Shown here: positions 32,535 to 44,966 of the stretch, piece by piece
Numbering within the stretch: the first letter of the stretch is position 1
Layout: every line of letters begins with the position of its first letter
From: Sambucus nigra
Taxonomy: Eukaryota > Streptophyta > Magnoliopsida > Dipsacales > Adoxaceae
Reading direction: 5' to 3'
NCBI GenBank assembly: GCA_949130495.1
Contig: OX422208.1
Location: 643,148,023-643,212,022, forward strand
DNA: 64,000 nucleotides
Program-made: the position numbers and the translations under genes
Notes under the pieces: generated by a model
What the model was told of the DNA's origin: nothing
Databases searched by the model: none
Seen by the model: the letters and a program-made list of their open reading frames with translations, nothing else

Positions 32535-33179
32535 GATGCAGGTGACGATGGGGATGGTTCTTCTGGAAGATACGGGTAGGATTTTGTGAAGCCTTTATAA
32601 TGGGTTTGGTTTTGGGAATAATTGGAGGGTTATTTTGGGAGTAGCGGGGCTTGTTTTATCTGGGTTTTTTAGGAAGGTAGGTGTTGGCTGGCAAGGGCAG
32701 TCGTTTGACTCCCTATGTCGATGTAATCATACTGAAATTTTGAATAATGAAATAAAGGAGTTTTTGGTCATCTAGTTGTGCCTCTTGATGACCTTTGCAT
32801 TTTGAATTATCTATACCAATCGCTAAGGAATACATAATCCTTTTGTTCATGTATGTATTAGAATGAACTGTCATTCTCGAGGATAAAAAAAGAATAGTAA
32901 TTTGTGAAGAAGAAGGGGGTCGTGCTCATGTAAATGAATGAGCTGCCTACGTACCTCTGAGGGTTTTGAAAGTTTTCTGAAATTCATTTTACTGCAAGAA
33001 AAATGTTTTTTTAAAGGATCAGGCCCCACGTAGTTCTGATTAGGGGGAAATAAAGAGTTTTTTTTAGAATAGAATAGAGGGGAGATGAGATAAGTCATAG
33101 CGTACCGAGATTTCAGACTAGGGGTAGAATTTCTTGTGATGGTCCAGGTAGACTGGACACATCATTTATTCTTCATCAA
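32535..33179. other. spacer between the antisense genes and integrase
   Basis: About 640 bp without a recognised gene. It is AT-rich and presumably holds the convergent 3' ends of the plus-strand antisense gene and the minus-strand gag-pol. Confidence 0.5.
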
Positions 33180-34330
33180 GTTCGGTGAGCATAGCGCCGC
33201 CGCCTCACAGGATCTTTTTCACAATGTAGGGGCCGCTCCAATTGGGATTAAATTTCCCTTCGGGGTACCATATGGGCGCTAATATTTCGTTGAGGGCTAA
33301 GTCCCTTTCTCGAATATCGCAGTCCTTGACTTTCTTATTGAATGATCGCGCTATGCGACGATGGTACCCTTGTATGTGATATAGAGGTTTCATCCTTCTT
33401 TCATCCAAGAGGGGCAGCTCGTCAAGACGACTTTGGTGCCAGTCTTCCTCGCTGACCTTGCTTTCAAGCATGATGCGCAACAAAGTCATTTCTAGCTCCA
33501 CGAGTTGGGCTGTTTCCATGTCGTAGACTAGAGAGTAAGGGACAACCCCAGTAGAGGTTTGAGCTGAAGTACGATAGCCCCAGAGGGCGTAAGGGATCCT
33601 GTCGGCCCAATCTTGACAACTCTCGGTCATCTTACTAATAATGGCTTTGAGGTTCTTATTAGATGCCTTGACTGCGCCATTGGTATAAGGTCGGTATGGA
33701 GAAGATTTATGTCTTTGAATTCCATACTCGTTGACCACTTGTTTAACTTCTGCCTCAAAATGTAATCCGTTGTCTGATACCATCTCATGTAGGACCCTAT
33801 ATCGACAGATGATTTTTTTTGAAGAACTTAGCCACCTTCTTATCATTTAGAACTGAGTATGACTCGGCTTCGACTCATTTGATGAGGTAGTTAATGGCGA
33901 CTAGGATAAACTCATGCCCGTTGGATGCTTTCGGTGTAACTTTACCAATGATGTCAATGCTCCATATGGAGAACGACCATAGAGAAGTCATGTTGTATAA
34001 TTCCTGCAGGTGGTAAGTCCTACAGGTTGGAAAATTGTCGGTATTTGAGGCATCTTCGAACCTAGGTTGTGCAATCTTGAACCATAGTAGTCCAGTAGTA
34101 ACCCTGTCGGATGATCTTTTTGGTGAGCATATGGCCGTTCATGTGGGATTTGCATTCCCCGTTATGGATTTTATGCATCATTTCTTCAGTGTCAGCCCCT
34201 GCGATGCAATGCAAATGGATTCCATTGAAGTTTATCTTAAATAGTGCTTTATCACAGATAATATACTGGGCAACCAATCTGTGGAGAGTTGCTCGATCTT
34301 TCTTGTTAGACCCTTGGGGATACCTACCAT
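33180..34330 (-). pseudogene. Tat-2 integrase
   Basis: The zinc-binding N-terminus lies at 34277-34060 (HLHCIAGADTEEMMHKIHNG, then the HMNGHMLTKKI helix and DC…RC). Decayed core sequence follows. From 33846 a clean 213-codon frame has ISDNG-type MVSDNGLHFEAEV (second aspartate) and SSPYRPYTNGAVKASNKNLK, where the catalytic glutamate position reads V-K. It continues WGYRTSAQTSTGVVPYSLVY and ends in the C-terminal module 'PEGKFNPNWSGPYIVKKIL'. The first aspartate region (34030-33900) has stops. In Tat elements integrase ends the polyprotein. Here it is about 650 bp from the antisense genes. Confidence 0.8.
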
Positions 34331-34399
34331 GTTTAAGGAGGCGCCAAATATCATAGTACCAGCAATCGGCTATCTCGGGATCTTCCTCCGTGCCAACCT

Positions 34400-34860
34400 C
34401 AATGTGGTAGCAGTGGGTTAGTTTATCTTGCTTTTAGACAAGCAAAGGGGCCATGGTTATTCCCTCGGGCATGTCAATCATGGAGGCTAAGGTATCAAGG
34501 GCATCAGTTAGGTTATTCTTTGTTCTGGCAGGTAGTGAAAGGTGATTTCTTAGAATTGGAAAGCTAGCTCTTCTAGGTGTTCATGGAAGGGTAAGAGTTT
34601 CAAGTCCTTGACTTTCTATTTTCTAAGTACTTAATCGATGATGAGGGTTGAATCCCCGTAGACATCAAGGTGTTGAATTCCTTTCTTGAGGGCGACTTTG
34701 AGGCCTATCATGCATGCTTCGTATTCAGTCATGTTATTGGTGCAAGGAAATTCCAGCTGATGGAAATGGGAGTGTGAGAGTCATTAGGGGAAATTAGGAG
34801 GATCCCAATGTTATACCCTTTTTTGTTGGCAGCACCGTCAAAGAACATTTTCCATCAAAG
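34400..34860 (-). pseudogene. Tat-2 second (archaeal-like) RNase H
   Basis: The minus strand reads MFFDGAANKKG near 34846-34815. HFHQLEFPCTNNMTEYEACM follows, then IGLKVALKKGIQHLDVYGDS. The pattern 'FDGA…TNN.AEYEA…L..A…GDS' is the extra RNase H domain (aRNH) that Tat/Ogre elements carry in addition to the ordinary one. The catalytic positions D, E and D are all visible in these blocks. Stops follow in the C-terminal part. Its presence supports the Tat/Ogre assignment. Confidence 0.7.
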
Positions 34861-35400
34861 GTCTTCTTTGGAGGTATAGAGGATATTCTCATCAGGGAAC
34901 TTGGAAATACAGAGATCGACCTCTTCCATAGGGTAGTGAGCAAGGTAGTTAGAGACGGCTCTTTCTTTCATGGCTTTCTGTGCGAAATAAGTAATATCGA
35001 ATTCGGCTAGAAGTATCAACCAATAGGCCATTAGGCAGGATAGGAAAGGATTCTCGAGTAGGTATTTGATGGGATCCATTTGGAATATAAGCTTGATAGG
35101 AAAGGCAAGAATATAGTGCCGTAACTTTTGGGTAACCCATATAAGAATGATATATGCTTTTTCCAAGGCGGTGTAGTTAACTTCGTAACCGACCAACTTT
35201 TAACTGGCATAGTAGATGGCTCTCTCTTTAAGGGTTTCTTCGAGGAATTGGGCTAACAAATCCCCAACGGTAGCATCGGTTACGGTTAGGTATAAGATTA
35301 AAGGAAGATCAGTCTCTAGTGGCATGAGCACCGGAGGTTAGGTTAGGTATTGCTTGATTCAGTCGAAGGATTTTTGGCAAGCTTCGTTCTAGACTTTGGT
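34861..35400 (-). pseudogene. Tat-2 RNase H attached to reverse transcriptase
   Basis: A 113-codon frame from 35196 reads YTALEKAYIILIWVTQKLRH, then FQMDPIKYLLENPFLSCLMA and WLILLAEFDITYFAQKAMKE, ending SNYLAHYP. This is the C-terminal half of the Ty3/gypsy RNase H with its connection to the second RNase H. The N-terminal half, containing the first catalytic aspartate, lies at 35390-35200 in other frames with stops. Confidence 0.7.
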
Positions 35401-36765
35401 TGAAGCCTTTCGGAGGAGTTTGAAGATGGTTTCACAGGTGGAAGTCAATTGGCTGATGAACCAGCTGATGTAATATAATTTTCCAAGGAATCCCCGGACT
35501 TCCTTCTCCATTCGAGGTGGTGGCATCTCAAGTATGTCTTTTAGCTTGGCAGCATCTGTTTCTATCTCTTTCTCACTAACCATGAATCCCAAAAATTTTC
35601 CTTTAGTGATACCGAAGGCACATTTCTGTGGGTTGAGTCGCATATGGTATTATCGCAGTCGTTCGAATAACTTTCGAAGAGCAGGAACATAACCTTCCCT
35701 AGTCTTGGACTTGATAATCATGTCGTCTAAGTAGACCTCGACTTTCGGTGTGTATTAGATCATACAGAATGGTTGTGGAAGTCCTCTAGTAGGTAGCCCT
35801 TGTGTTTTTTAGACAAATAGAATGACAATCTAGCAAAAGGTTCCCCAAGGGGTGATGAATGCAATTTTCTCTTGGTGATCTAGGTGCATCTTGATCTGAT
35901 TATATTCAAAAAACTGGCCAACGAATGACTTGAAAGCGTGACTGGTCGTATTGTCCACAATTATGTCGATATTGGGTACTGGGTAATCATCTTTCAGAGA
36001 GGTCTTATTCAAGTCTCGATAGTCGACACATATGCGAACCTTCCCTCCTAATTTTGGCACATGTACGATATTGGCTAGCCAGGTAGGATATTCGATCACA
36101 CTAATGAAGCCCATATTCAATTGCTTGACTACTTCTTCTTTAACCTTGAATGACCATTCGGTGTGGAGCATTCTCAGTTTCTGTTTAACCGGTTTGCATT
36201 TTGAGAGAGTGGGAATCTCATGCTGTGCTATCTTTGGGTCAATACCAGGCATATCATTATAGAACCATGCAAACATATCCACGAATTCCTTTAGTAATTC
36301 TTTGAGTTGCGCGCGCTCATGCTCATTAAGGGTGGCCCCCATCCTAATCTCGCACCTTTGGCTACTAGAACCGAGATTAATAACAACGGTTTCATCTTCA
36401 TTAAATTGAACACGATTATGTTGTTTATTATTAACCTTATTTATATCAGTTAAGAATTGTTCATTTATAAAATCATCATCATCAAGAGTTTGATTAGAAT
36501 CAAGACAATTAATGTAAGGCACAACACGGTACTCAAAATCTTCGTTTATTTTATTAATAGGAAAAATAACATTGAGAACCTCATCAAATGAGGTCTCTAT
36601 TACATTAAAGTGAGGGAAAACAACTAAAGGGAAAAGGGAATAAACATCGGGGTTAGGTTGAACATTAACAGGTAGCACATGTGTAGCATGCCAATTAAAA
36701 AGAGGTTCATCCGCATCTTTGATGAGGCAGGATAGATTAGACGATGTATCCCCTGAGTGGATCAT
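35401..36765 (-). pseudogene. Tat-2 reverse transcriptase with upstream linker
   Basis: A 311-codon frame starts at 36765 with a linker and reaches the fingers at KCKPVKQKLRMLHTEWSFKV. It goes on EEVVKQLNMGFISVIEYPTW, KVRICVDYRDLNKTSLKDDY and FITPWGTFC. After a break the palm motif YLDDMIIKSKTREGYV lies at about 35735-35690, with both catalytic aspartates. Then MRLNPQKCAFGITKGKFLGF and the thumb follow to 35390. The first palm aspartate region is altered (VGQFFEYNQIKMH). Frames break near 35828 and 35643. The type and order match Tat/Ogre polymerases. Confidence 0.8.
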
Positions 36766-37261
36766 GCAGAACGTTAGCCCTAGTATCTATAAATTAAAAG
36801 AGTCCTCGGAGTCACTGCCCTCAGAATCCCCAGTATCAGTTGTGTCGCGGCCCATGGGTAGCTGTCTTAAGAAGATCTACATTCCTGGTTTCATCCTTTT
36901 ATCTTCATGGTCATACCACGGTTCAGGGGAGTCACAGAAAGGTAAATCTTCACCTTCTCCGATGAATCTTCCATTTAGGGAATCTCTCAGGACAATTTGG
37001 GCGTATTCTAACCTCCTCTTCAGTTGAGGCTGACGGATCAATCTGTGTTTTTCTTCTGACGGACAATAGCCCAAGCCACTGGGAGGAAAGGCCTCCTTCA
37101 ACACAATGGGTTCAATTATCCCTTGTTGTCTTCACTCTAGCCCCAATCCGGGTATGAAGTGCATGCTCTTAAACATTTGGATTACACTAACGTTTCCATG
37201 AGGGTCATATTTCGGACAAACCCTGTCTTTAAAGTCATCTTCTGTTGGGAGTAGGAGTGGT

Positions 37262-37813
37262 TCAACTTGGAATCCTTGATAGAAGCATATCATTCACTCC
37301 ATATTGTATTTCAAGTACTAGATTACTGGTTCTTGCATTCCCGGTGTTGTCGATATCTCTCAAGATGGTAATAACCTGCCCGTAGGCGAAGAACTTCAAT
37401 TTCTGATGAAGGGAAGAAGACACCCCTTTGATGTTATAAATCCATGGTCGTCCGAGCAACAAATTAAAACGGGCTGGGATATCGATGACTTGGAATTCAA
37501 TAATAGTATTTATAGCGCCAGTCCCTATTGCAAGCTTGATAGATCCCATTACTTCTCGTCAGGTGTTACCGTAGGCACGTACGGCAGCAGAAGTTAGAGC
37601 AAGGTCACTCACTTTCAATCCCAGAAAATTGAGGGTTCTTAACAGGCAAACATTCAGAGTTGCTCCATTTTCGACGAGAGAGAGGGGGATAGTTTTCTCC
37701 ATAATTTTAACAGAGATATTATGAGCATGATTGTGGTTGGGACCGGTCTTAGGGATTTTTTTTTCAAAAAAGGAGATCATTTGAGTAGAGGTCCAGGATC
37801 TGACTAGGTTCAC
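37262..37813 (-). pseudogene. Tat-2 aspartic protease, catalytic residue changed
   Basis: The minus strand reads IPLSLVENGATLNVCLLRTL, then VRAYGNT, a stop, and 'MGSIKLAIGTGAINTIIEFQ', ending FNLLLGRPWIYNIKGVSSSL. In this family the motif is LVDNGSALN, so the catalytic aspartate appears as glutamate here (VENG). The stop at 37559-37561 is TGA before CGA, where relatives have two arginines, fitting a CGA to TGA change. Either change alone would prevent polyprotein processing. Between protease and reverse transcriptase lies a linker (36877-37104 is its best open part). Confidence 0.75.
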
Positions 37814-37819
37814 AACTTC

Positions 37820-38990
37820 TTCTGACGTGGTTGAGTGTGAAACTGTGGGTCCTGTGAGTAGCTTGATTAAGGCATTTCAATACACTTGAGAAGACATAAG
37901 AAGTCCACATAAAGTTATGTTGGCTTGGGTCTTCTTCAGTTGATCGATATCGGGTTATTCGACTACCTTATTGATTTCTCCTAACAGCTCCTCGAATGAT
38001 ATCATCCCGCATATATCGGCTATCAAACTAATATTTTTTTAATCTTGTTCTTCATCTGATTCTTCAAAAACGCCCCCCATCCGATGGCAACGATATTATC
38101 GTTCGATACAAAGTTAATGAACTCTGCAAGTTCCACGTCCTCTTCGTATAATCCCTCCCATTCGGTAGGGAAATGCATAATTGAAGGGACCAGTCACCCT
38201 TATAATTTTAAAGCATCGTGTAGCTCGGATATACTACAAATATTACGAGTCTATTGAAAAAAGTTTGTCATGACCCGGACCATGTCATCTAGACTGACTT
38301 CGTCGGTTAACATCACTTAATTATTTGACTCTTGGGCACATTTTTTAGGTTTTAAGAATAACCCACTGAATCTCTGACAGTCGATGGTCATCTGGGAGGG
38401 CAATTTCAGCCCGAACTCTAAGAGTTGGTTCAACACTTCTGACAGTTCCATATCTTTACATCCAGAACGGGTGCGGACAATAATACATGCTCAGGTGAGA
38501 AGGGATAAGGCTTGATCGACAAGGTTGATAGGGCATAAGAGAAAATATGGACATGTTTGGAGAGGTTTAAGAGAGTATATGGGTATGACTAGTGATTTAC
38601 TCGGCATAATTTGGGTGGATGGGTCAAATTCTGAGTCTTCTTATAAGAAGATGGCATTTTCATGATTCAGGAGTGGATTATGGGTAGTATTTGGTTTGGG
38701 ATCAGCTGGTGGGGCGATGACACCCTGGTCAATTAGGCCTTGGATTACATTTCAAAGATGGAAACACTGGTTAGTGGTATGGCCATCGGTTTGGTGAAAG
38801 TCACAATGGGCATCAAGTTTAAAGTTTTTCAAAAGTGGGCTTGGCAATGGATAGGAATCCAAGGGTTTGATATGATTTCGGCTCAAAAGGGTCAGGTAGA
38901 TTTTAGAGAGAGGAGTGTGAAGCTCAGTGTATTCCTTTCGAACTGGGTTTGGGCGACTTTCTGGTGCCCATGAAGCGGAAGGCTGAGAGA
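37820..38990 (-). pseudogene. Tat-2 gag C-terminal/protease linker, decayed
   Basis: The minus strand has short readable blocks, including EVLNQLLEFGLKLPSQM and FPTEWEGLYEEDVELAEFIN, with many stops. They fit the poorly conserved region between gag and protease of Tat elements. No zinc knuckle was recognised. Confidence 0.45.
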
Positions 38991-40102
38991 TGTTGTTGAT
39001 GGTAAAAACTATGGTACTACCAGGTCTTTCAAACTTTCTAGGAGTAAACTGTCCAGGGGTTTTACCGGTTCAACTTCTGTCTTGACAAGACTTTCTTCGA
39101 TCTTCATTCCAGCTTCTTGGAGGGATAAAAAATGAGGGTAATATTGTCCTCCCATTATTGCTCGGACATGAGGTAGGAAGTTCTTCTTTATGATACTAAC
39201 TTGTTCTTCCTTGGAAGGTCGATTGGTCATGGTAGCTACTTTTTTTCTCCAGCTTTCTATGAAAGTACTAACTGATTCACCAGGGTTCTTCTTTAGTAGC
39301 TCTAAGTCACGGCGGGTAACTTCTTGCTCTTCATTGTACTTGTACTGTGACATGAACTCGCGGACAACATCTTCTCAACTACGAATTATGGATTCCTTAA
39401 GGGATAAGAGCCAATGGAGAGCGCTATCTTTCGTAGTTTTCTTGAACATCTAGGCCATTATTTCTTCAGAAGCCCCTAGGAGAGTCATGGCTCGGTGATA
39501 GCTACGGAGATGAATGATCGGGGGGTCCACTGCCTCTGAATTTCTCGATATTGGGCATCTTGAATTTTTTCGGTAACCTAGCTTTAGGATAGGGAGACAT
39601 GTGGGTGTAGTTCATGAAGTTCCCAGAGAGTCTGACTTGATCAAATTTCTTAGTCAACATCTTGAGGTCTTTCTAGACCTTATTCACTTATTACTCTTTC
39701 GGGTCAACACTCACGGGTAAGTTAACCCCTAGCTGAGCAAGGTTTGGCATAGGCAGGTGGGCTAGGGGCGGCCCATTAGCAGGAGGAGCACGGGGGGCGT
39801 GCTAGTATTCCTCGGGAACCCAAATAGGCTCGGGTGCAGGCGGACACATAGCGCGAGGGAAAAGGACCTCGGGCTCTCCGAGGACAAGGACTCGATTTTT
39901 TTTGCATCTTATGAACCCCGATTTGAAGGTTGTCAATTTTGGCGATAAGATGAGCTAGAACTATCAACAAATCCGACTGTACATTCGCCACTTGATCCGT
40001 GTTCTCCATGGAAGGCGGGTGAATCTCAGATTCAGAAGAAGTAAGGGGACTGACAGAACTTCCAAGCGGTTCGACTAAGGACCGAAGCCAATAGGGAGCC
40101 AT
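38991..40102 (-). pseudogene. Tat-2 gag
   Basis: A start at 40102 (MAPYWLRSLVEPLG) opens 108 codons of N-terminal gag. The central part decays between 39776 and 39353. The capsid core is readable at 39353-39009: SQYKYNEEQEVTRRDLELLK, NPGESVSTFIESWRKKVATM, TNRPSKEEQVSIIKKNFLPH. This is the retrotransposon gag domain as found in Tat/Ogre elements (R..L…NPGESF..F..RWR.K…RP.E..Q). Gag forms the particle around element RNA. Confidence 0.75.
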
Positions 40103-41321
40103 GCCAAGGGCATGCGATCGACCTGATAAGGAGAAAAAATGGAATTTATTTTCGAAAAAGAAAAGAAGGGGAATTTGTTATTTTTAGAAAAAGGAGGAAA
40201 ATATTTTTTTTTTGTATTTTTGATAAAAGAGGAAAAATGTTTTTCAACCCTTTTGGAAAGAGAGAGGAAATCAGCATGATTATTATGTTTATTAGGTTCT
40301 CACTTGTATTAAGTTTGCCTAGATGCAAAAAAGGAATGCCGAACGAGACCCGAGCCTAGAAAAATTGGGTTTACCATATGTAAAAACTAGGGTTGGACTT
40401 GTTACCAGGCTCATGGGCAAGGGCCTATTTTAAAGGTTACGCAAAAATTTAGGCGGCAAGTCGACCAGAAATTTTAGCAGAGTTTCGGGTAAAAACCGGC
40501 AATCTAATATGCGTGTCCTAGGTTTGACACCTATATGCGGGTATGCAGTTGTTGGGTTAATTGGAAGGTGGGACTTCCACGATATACGTCTTGCTTTTGA
40601 GGGCAATCGGTATGTATAGACAAGCCATCTGATATAATCGAGTGTATGTGAATTGCCTCACTATATACCTCATGGGATGGTATGTATGAGAGCGAATTTG
40701 ATATACTTGATGTACGTGAACGAGTTCCTTATAATATACCTCCCGTCATGACCTCAGTCAAGCGGTACGATGCGGGGGAACTGTTCGATATACGCCGAAG
40801 GTACTTAGCCAATGGAATGCGAGAGTCATATCGCTTAGGATAACTGCGACATACAGGACCAGCACCCATCACGAAGTGACTCTCCAGTTATGGGAAAAAA
40901 TTGGTCAATAGAAATTCTCTTTGGTGATGTTGTTTGTATCATGCAGGATTCTTTGATCAGCAACTTATGGAGAGAGTATTTTTATTGATCATGCCGAACC
41001 AAAAATGAGGTACAAGTATAAACAGTGGAGTAGGGATAACAAGTGTGCGATAAGTGTAAGTGAGCACGGATATATACAAGTGGAGGCGTGTATTAGTGAC
41101 ACCTAAGCATGGATTTCTACGTGGTGTGTGCAATATGTGGATATACGTGATCCTAAGTGCACATGGTGTGAAGTGTACATGGAAAATTTCTACAAGTGTG
41201 TGGACAGTGGCATAAGCATGAGGTACATATGTGCAGGGAATAATAAGGGGGACATAAAAATAGGGGAATATATAAGAAACTAAAACACCCATGCAAACGG
41301 AGTCTAGCCCTCTTAAAAATA
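40103..41321 (-). other. Tat-2 5' leader
   Basis: This is 1.2 kb between primer site and gag with no recognised coding region. Many Ogre elements carry an extra ORF here; none is visible in this copy. Confidence 0.6.
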
Positions 41322-41322
41322 G

Positions 41323-41340
41323 TCCCCAGCAGACTCGCCA
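41323..41340 (-). promoter_or_regulatory. Tat-2 primer binding site (tRNA-Arg type)
   Basis: TGGCGAGTCTGCTGGGGA on the minus strand lies two bases from the end of the 5' LTR. This is the Ogre/Tat-type primer sequence, usually ascribed to tRNA-Arg. The tRNA match was not computed. Confidence 0.75.
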
Positions 41341-41341
41341 C

Positions 41342-41879
41342 TGTGGCCATCCCGGGTGGCGCCTTGGGGGAGGAGAGAGATAGAGATAGATACGTCTCCC
41401 CCTCGGGAAGGCTGCATCGCTATCTCTCACCCCTCTTGGGAAGGTTTCTTCGGCCGTCGTCGGTGTAGGGGTAAATGTGAGGAGATAGAGTCGCCATTCT
41501 ATTTTGCACAAAATAGGCAAAAGAAATGTTACCACTTCGATAGAGCGGCATCAAGGACAAACTGATGCATACGAAACCAATAGTTTGAAAGTCCGGGCGC
41601 TAAGTTACAGAATGGGAAGGTGTTAGGCACCCATCTCGCCCTTTCGGTCTCTCATTGGCTAGTGTAATTATCTTCCGTTATATCCCCGTAAAGTCTGTGT
41701 GCGTGTTTATATAATGGAGATCAGATTTATTCAACTCATACCATGGACTAGGTAGAATGAGGTCATCCATATAAATATTCACAAAATACCATATGTAAAA
41801 AGTTTGATTTGTGCCTTCATCATGATATTGATCATTATTAGAGAACGATAATATGTATTAGATGAAACGCAAACAAGTA

Positions 41880-41923
<44 letters not shown>

Positions 41924-43576
41924 ATGGGAGATTTTAGAAAATTTGGAAATTTGAGAAATTTGGAAAATTTGACTCGAGTCTCGGATTTTAATTTGAGACA
42001 CCGGCGTAACCTATAAAGGCCTCAAAGTCCACGTAGTTCGAATGTAGCACAGGGGTGGGGTTTATCACATAGATTCGAACGAAATTTTATTATATGTGTA
42101 TATTTAGAAAGTGTGTTGTTTTGATTTTGGAAAAAGTGTGATGGATAATTCCGTTCGGAATTTACTGGTGTAACCCTCTTTTATTTATTTTTGGAATTTT
42201 TGTAGAAAATAAAGTATGTGCAATATACTAATAAAAGTGTAGATATTAATGTGTATTAACTAAAGTAAGAACTAGATTATGAATCTAATGCAAAAACAAG
42301 GAATTTAAAGAGAGAGGGAAGGAATTGGACCTTTTTTGAAGCTTGATCTTTGATCTTGGATGAACTCCCTTGAGTGTTGATGAATTTTAATGAGAGAGAA
42401 GGATATTTTGTCAAATTAGGTATGAAAAGGATGGGAATTTAAGCTTGGACGGAACTTCACATGAGGAACTTCGATGATTTCGAGGGACTGTTGCAGAGAT
42501 CACTGATGCTGATGGATCTCGTCTAGTGCCTTGGAGTGTGGTCATGGACCCTATTTATAAGGTTAGGGGGTACCGATCGTCCTAACCCAGGGGGTGCCTA
42601 TTGGCATGTCCCCCCAGACATAGTGCCGATAGGTAGGGATCAGGACCTGCCCAGATTTTTTCGAAAAATAGTTGTCGAACACATACCATTGATTCAAATT
42701 GCACATGGGTTATACCATTAGAAAGGTATTTCAGATACCTTCAATAGTCCTTTGGACTACTCCCGGGTCCGAGAGTTGACTTTGGGTCAAATGTGGCTCA
42801 AAAGCGCACACATCGGTCCTTTGGACGGGAGATCGTCGGACGCAAACGGATCGTTCGTCTGCATCGTAAGTCAGAATCATGCATGGGGCAGACCGTTGAA
42901 AATGTTAGGAGATGTACTTCGACATTCCAAAGATTTTTTTCTCGGTTTGGAAGGTTGAGTTTAGTACCGAGACCTCTCAGAGTAAAACAGATCGTTCGTC
43001 CGTAGATCAGAATCGTGCACTGGGCGGACCGTTAGAAAGGGTATTCAATGAACTTTGGAGATTCTATCAGTCTCTCTCGAGCTGAAGAGTTGACTTTGAT
43101 CTAACGGAGTTCAGGAGAGACCAGTGGCCTCCGGTTGATTTTTTGGAAAAAACTGATCGTTCTTCCGAACGGTTATGCTGTTTCGTGCACGGGGTGGACC
43201 ATTAGAATGGGGATTCAGCGCCCTTAGAAGATTCAAAGAGCTTTTTCTCCGACGATGAAGTTGACTGGGGTCAAATTGGGGCCCGAGAGTGCCCGGTGGC
43301 CTTCGAATCGATCGTCGGTAGTAAAATGGTTCGTTCGTCCGAATGGTTATGTCGATTGGCGCATAGGGCAAACCATTGGAAAGGGTATTCAGGGCCCTTC
43401 AAATATTCAAAGAGCTTTCGCTCTGATGATAGAGTTAACGAGAGTCAAACGGGGCTCGGGGGCACCCGTTATGCTCTAGATCGGTACTCGGAGTGCGACC
43501 AAAGGTTTATAGTGAGACGAGGAGGTGCTAGGGACCTAAGGGGAGACCTAGGTGGTCCTAGAATGTGGTGTCTACA
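41342..43576 (-). repeat. 5' LTR of Tat-2
   Basis: The minus strand starts TGTAGACACCACATTC at 43576 and ends in GGCCACA at 41342. TATA box TATAAATAG is at 42559-42551, in the same place as in the 3' LTR. The AT microsatellite is at 41882-41919, 38 bp against 34 bp in the other LTR. It carries the same ~160-bp tandem units at about 42680-43500. Confidence 0.9.
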
Positions 43577-43740
43577 CATGTTCCTACTCATACTCCCACA
43601 TATAATCGTAGAGATTTTGAGAGTCTTCGAGGGCAAGTAGTGTTTTTGGTCAAAGCATTGCAAACTTTTATGGAAGAATTTCAAAGGATGCCTATTCATG
43701 TTGAGAACACCTTCTGGACCAATGATTGAGTTTGAGAAAT
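43577..43740 (+). pseudogene. copia gag continued after the Tat-2 insertion
   Basis: After the CATGT duplication the frame reads HVPTHTPTYNRRDFESLRGQ, then VFLVKALQTFMEEFQRMPIH. It rejoins the copia gag C-terminal part cut at 24081 (…VIARARIH). It ends at a stop near 43728. Confidence 0.5.
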
Positions 43741-44966
43741 TTATGTATAGGGTGACTATTATGTTCATATCATTTATCCCTATTGTTAAATTGTATCTCT
43801 ATTGTATTGTTATGCTTATACTTGTTTATGATTTTTGCTTTTTATATAGTTTGAAAAATACAAAAAGATTTTCAATTTTTAAGAAAAAAGTTTGAAAAAT
43901 TCCACAAAAAATATATTTTTGATAAAAAAAATTGAAAAAAAAATAAAAATAATTTTTTTATTTTCGTTTTTCACCATATATGGATGTGCATTTAAGATAT
44001 TTAGATCATCCCTACATTCCATCCATTCATGTGACTTTTTCATGGTGTTTTGAGACATGGCTTTATTTCCTTAGTGTGCTTAATAAGGCGTGGATAACAT
44101 TTTGTTCACAATTGATGATTACTTTATTCATACTAGACTCTTTATTACCTTTATTACACACATGCACGGACTTCATAAAACATTATACTTACTTTTCATG
44201 AGTCGAATACAATGTTTTTATATCAATCGTGCTTAATAACGAACTAAGTGTACTAGAGATAAGTTGTTCTTATAAGAACCATTGCCCAGATTTCATTTTT
44301 TTTTTTAAATTGTTAAATGTTAAACAATGGAAATGGGGCTACGAAAGAGCAAAACACTATTTGCATGAAAAGCCACCATTTGCATATAAGAGCCTAAAAG
44401 ATTAATGGCTCAGAATAACATAAGTATCAAGGCCAATTTTAATTTGGTTGATGCTTTTCTACATATGAGCATTATGATATCTTCAAAAATTTGAGAGTGA
44501 ATTTATATATATATGTGAGTTTTTAGGGTGTTATACAGTAGAAAATCAATGGGTTTACACAACAGGATTTGATTTGCCCGTGAAAAATATTCACGCAATT
44601 ATATTCAGCTTTTATGATTAGAATATTTTAGTGTTCTTCCATGATGCCATGTGTTTTGTACTTATATGTACCTTTTATACATATATTTTTATATTTGAAT
44701 TTTTTTTTAAAATTCAAAAATAATTGGTATGCTTCTTTGAAATTTCATCGCATGTGCTTTATTATTTATCTTTGTGATGTTATTTCTTTTGGATTCGGTT
44801 GATGCTATTTTTCATGCTTAGTTTCTTACCAATTATCTATTACGGACAAAAAATGGGAGAATAAATTTGGGGGGATTATTTTTCTTTAAAACTTGTACGT
44901 GTCACGATATTATTTTGTTTCATGTGTGTAGGTCTCTTTCGATTTGATGGTGAACTCATGGAAACT
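43741..44966 (+). other. copia 3' noncoding region
   Basis: AT-rich, with poly-A/T blocks at 43860-43970. Near 44849-44880, GGACAAAAAATGGGAG and AAATTTGGGGGGATTA are G-rich purine tracts, reminiscent of those near the 3' end of SIRE elements. No pol or envelope-like coding was found. Confidence 0.5.

Larger units (their letters stand above)
24082..43576 (-). mobile_element. Tat-2: complete 19.5-kb Ogre/Tat-type Ty3/gypsy element with antisense genes
   Basis: Two direct repeats of about 2.25 kb bound it: 24082-26343 (3' LTR) and 41342-43576 (5' LTR). CATGT flanks both sides exactly (24077-24081 and 43577-43581). On the minus strand the order is primer site, gag, protease, reverse transcriptase, RNase H, second RNase H, integrase. 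That is the Tat/Ogre order. Two plus-strand gene-like units and a tandem-repeat array lie between integrase and the 3' LTR. The LTRs differ at roughly one site in ten over the stretch I compared by eye, so the insertion is old. Confidence 0.9.

Noticed and set aside
40957..41535. 192-codon minus-strand frame overlapping the Tat-2 5' LTR end and primer site
   Set aside because: It spans LTR and leader, has no domain and is not matched in the corresponding part of the other LTR.
44849..44880. Purine-rich tract as the copia polypurine tract
   Set aside because: No LTR start follows. The tract at about 54275-54288 directly precedes the TGTAAGAG LTR start and is the better candidate.
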